33,919 nucleotides of DNA, from the NCBI GenBank assembly GCA_002728715.1, contig PBVQ01000025.1, positions 1-33,919 on the forward strand. Direction: 5' to 3'. Within the stretch, counting starts at the first letter, position 1; each line of letters starts with the position of its first letter. This DNA comes from Dehalococcoidia bacterium (GTDB taxonomy: Bacteria > Chloroflexota > Dehalococcoidia > Lucifugimonadales > Lucifugimonadaceae). Made by a program: the position numbers and the translations under genes. This document shows positions 33,140-33,919 of this stretch, piece by piece. The notes below the pieces were generated by a model. That model had not been told where the DNA came from. It saw nothing but the letters and a program-made list of their open reading frames with translations, and did no database searches.

Positions 33140-33754
33140 TTATTGTATTGGTGAAAACTTTGCTGCCAGCATTATCATATTTTGCATACTTACAGGAGAA
33201 ACGGATGAATCTGGAGGCCATCCAATAGATTGAAATTGCTTTCTTGCTTCAATTCTATGCTCGAAACTTTCATAAGCCCACATATGCGCCCACTGATTAA
33301 CCCCCCCAAGCTCTGAATACCATATACCAACAGGGGGACACAATGTCATCCTAGATTCTATTTTTTCACTCCAAGCATCAATCACCAAAGGTATTGTACC
33401 TGGAGGATATTTATAAAGTCTTAGTTCAAATATTGGGCCAATATTACGATTTCTATCAAATTTAGGCATAAAAGGAGCAGGGAAAAATATATCAACTTGT
33501 TGATTAAGTAAAATAGGGTTATTTTGTGGAGGCCAAATTCCGTCTTTAACAACCTGAGATCTAATTTTAGCTCTATGATTAAGATCTTCATACTCCCATA
33601 TATGCAAAACTCTGTTCAGAGGTCCTATTTCTGTATGAAAATATCCAACTAACGGAGAATACTCTAGTCTTTTTTTTATCATTGCACCAGTAGAATCATA
33701 ATATCTTTCTAATGTTCCAGGTTTTATGTCATATATTCGAAATTCATGAATCAT
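33140..33754 (-). CDS. NIPSNAP-family protein, two-repeat
   Basis: A 204-residue protein of two ferredoxin-like NIPSNAP repeats. Repeat 1 (about 1-95) starts HEFRIYDIKPGTLERY and has VLHIWEYEDLNHRAKIR; repeat 2 (about 107-200) starts FELRLYKYPPGTIPLV and has WAHMWAYESFEHRIEARKQF. The matching G-x-[FW]-[HY]-[ST]-E-[IL]-G segment occurs in each. The family has no agreed biochemical function in bacteria; a role in small-molecule or lipid-related metabolism is often suggested. AAGG precedes the ATG at 33754. It is transcribed with ogt. In marine Chloroflexota such genes are often numerous (from memory, not checked). Confidence 0.9.
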   Translation of the reverse strand: MIHEFRIYDIKPGTLERYYDSTGAMIKKRLEYSPLVGYFHTEIGPLNRVLHIWEYEDLNHRAKIRSQVVKDGIWPPQNNPILLNQQVDIFFPAPFMPKFDRNRNIGPIFELRLYKYPPGTIPLVIDAWSEKIESRMTLCPPVGIWYSELGGVNQWAHMWAYESFEHRIEARKQFQSIGWPPDSSVSPVSMQNMIMLAAKFSPIQ

Positions 33755-33821
33755 TGTTTTACCTTAATTTTAGTAATTATTATTTAAAAGAATAATATAT
33801 CAAATTATTCACTCATGAAGA

Positions 33822-33827
33822 TATAAT
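33822..33827 (+). promoter_or_regulatory. -10-like TATAAT before the right-edge frame
   Basis: A perfect TATAAT ends 7 bases before the ATG at 33835, so a transcript would start at or next to the start codon. No convincing -35 is seen at 17-18 bases. Confidence 0.3.
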
Positions 33828-33834
33828 TAAATGT

Positions 33835-33919
33835 ATGAAGAAAGAAAAAAATAGTTTTAAGACTTGTATAGATAATGAAAGAAATTTCTTAATCTCAGTA
33901 GTCAGAAGATTATCTAAGA
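33835..33919 (+). CDS. Start of an unidentified gene, cut by the window end
   Basis: An open frame begins at ATG 33835 and stays open for 28 codons to the last base, starting MKKEKNSFKTCIDNERNFL. It is polar and basic at first, then has a short hydrophobic helix-like stretch (FLISVVRRL). No ribosome site precedes it, but TATAAT lies immediately upstream, which would fit a leaderless message. It diverges from the NIPSNAP gene. Too short to assign a family, and could be a chance frame. Confidence 0.4.
   Translation, partial: MKKEKNSFKTCIDNERNFLISVVRRLSK

Noticed and set aside
1-33919. CRISPR arrays, insertion sequences, prophage genes, integrase sites at the two tRNA genes
   Set aside because: No regularly spaced repeats, no transposase or integrase frames, and no duplicated tRNA ends were seen on reading both strands.

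Overview
The window is a strongly AT-rich bacterial chromosome segment, densely packed with short intergenic gaps, using the standard code (ATG plus several TTG starts; TAA, TGA and TAG stops). The gene mix suggests a free-living aquatic oligotroph, most likely a marine Chloroflexota lineage of the SAR202 type: tandem enolase-superfamily dehydratases, an RraA-like aldolase, an LDH2-type dehydrogenase, a NIPSNAP protein and a lipoprotein with a Thr/Pro-rich linker. This placement is inference from gene content. I see no phage, transposase, CRISPR array or rRNA.

Layout. 1-722: the 3' part of an endonuclease III gene, then tRNA-Glu. 732-5944 (minus): a six-gene catabolic operon of aldo/keto reductase, NAD-dependent epimerase/dehydratase, amidohydrolase, MFS transporter, 63-residue membrane protein and zinc alcohol dehydrogenase. 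A 16-bp perfect palindrome lies in the 65-bp divergent gap between this operon and a plus-strand ABC-2 exporter operon with its own MerR regulator (6010-8511). 8589-9894 (minus): alpha/beta hydrolase and TPR protein. 9973-11774 (plus): two-domain sulfurtransferase and universal stress protein. 11771-16313 (minus): transketolase-like enzyme with an SRPBCC protein, then an LDH2 dehydrogenase with a small membrane protein. 16420-19519 (minus): promoter, compact cobalamin riboswitch and BtuC-BtuF-BtuD vitamin B12 importer. 19577-19652: tRNA-Arg(CCT). 19667-22841 (minus): RraA-family protein, DUF2339 membrane protein and a second zinc-ribbon membrane protein. 23003-26142 (plus): two near-duplicate galactonate-dehydratase-like enzymes and a FabI-like reductase. 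26147-28891 (minus): response regulator, histidine kinase and lipoprotein cassette. 29061-32648 (plus): dnaE. 32638-33754 (minus): NIPSNAP protein and Ogt. A truncated frame runs off the right edge.

Taken together, the AKR/SDR dehydrogenases, amidohydrolase (possible lactonase), enolase-superfamily acid-sugar dehydratases, RraA-like aldolase and several further dehydrogenases could supply the steps of non-phosphorylating oxidative degradation of sugars or uronates, with MFS uptake. B12 is apparently scavenged under riboswitch control. No single wholly new system stands out. The best leads are the regulatory palindrome at 5959-5974, the riboswitch leader, the regulator-kinase-lipoprotein cassette, the altered active-site motifs in the transketolase-like and FabI-like enzymes, and the tandem dehydratases whose difference is concentrated in one segment.
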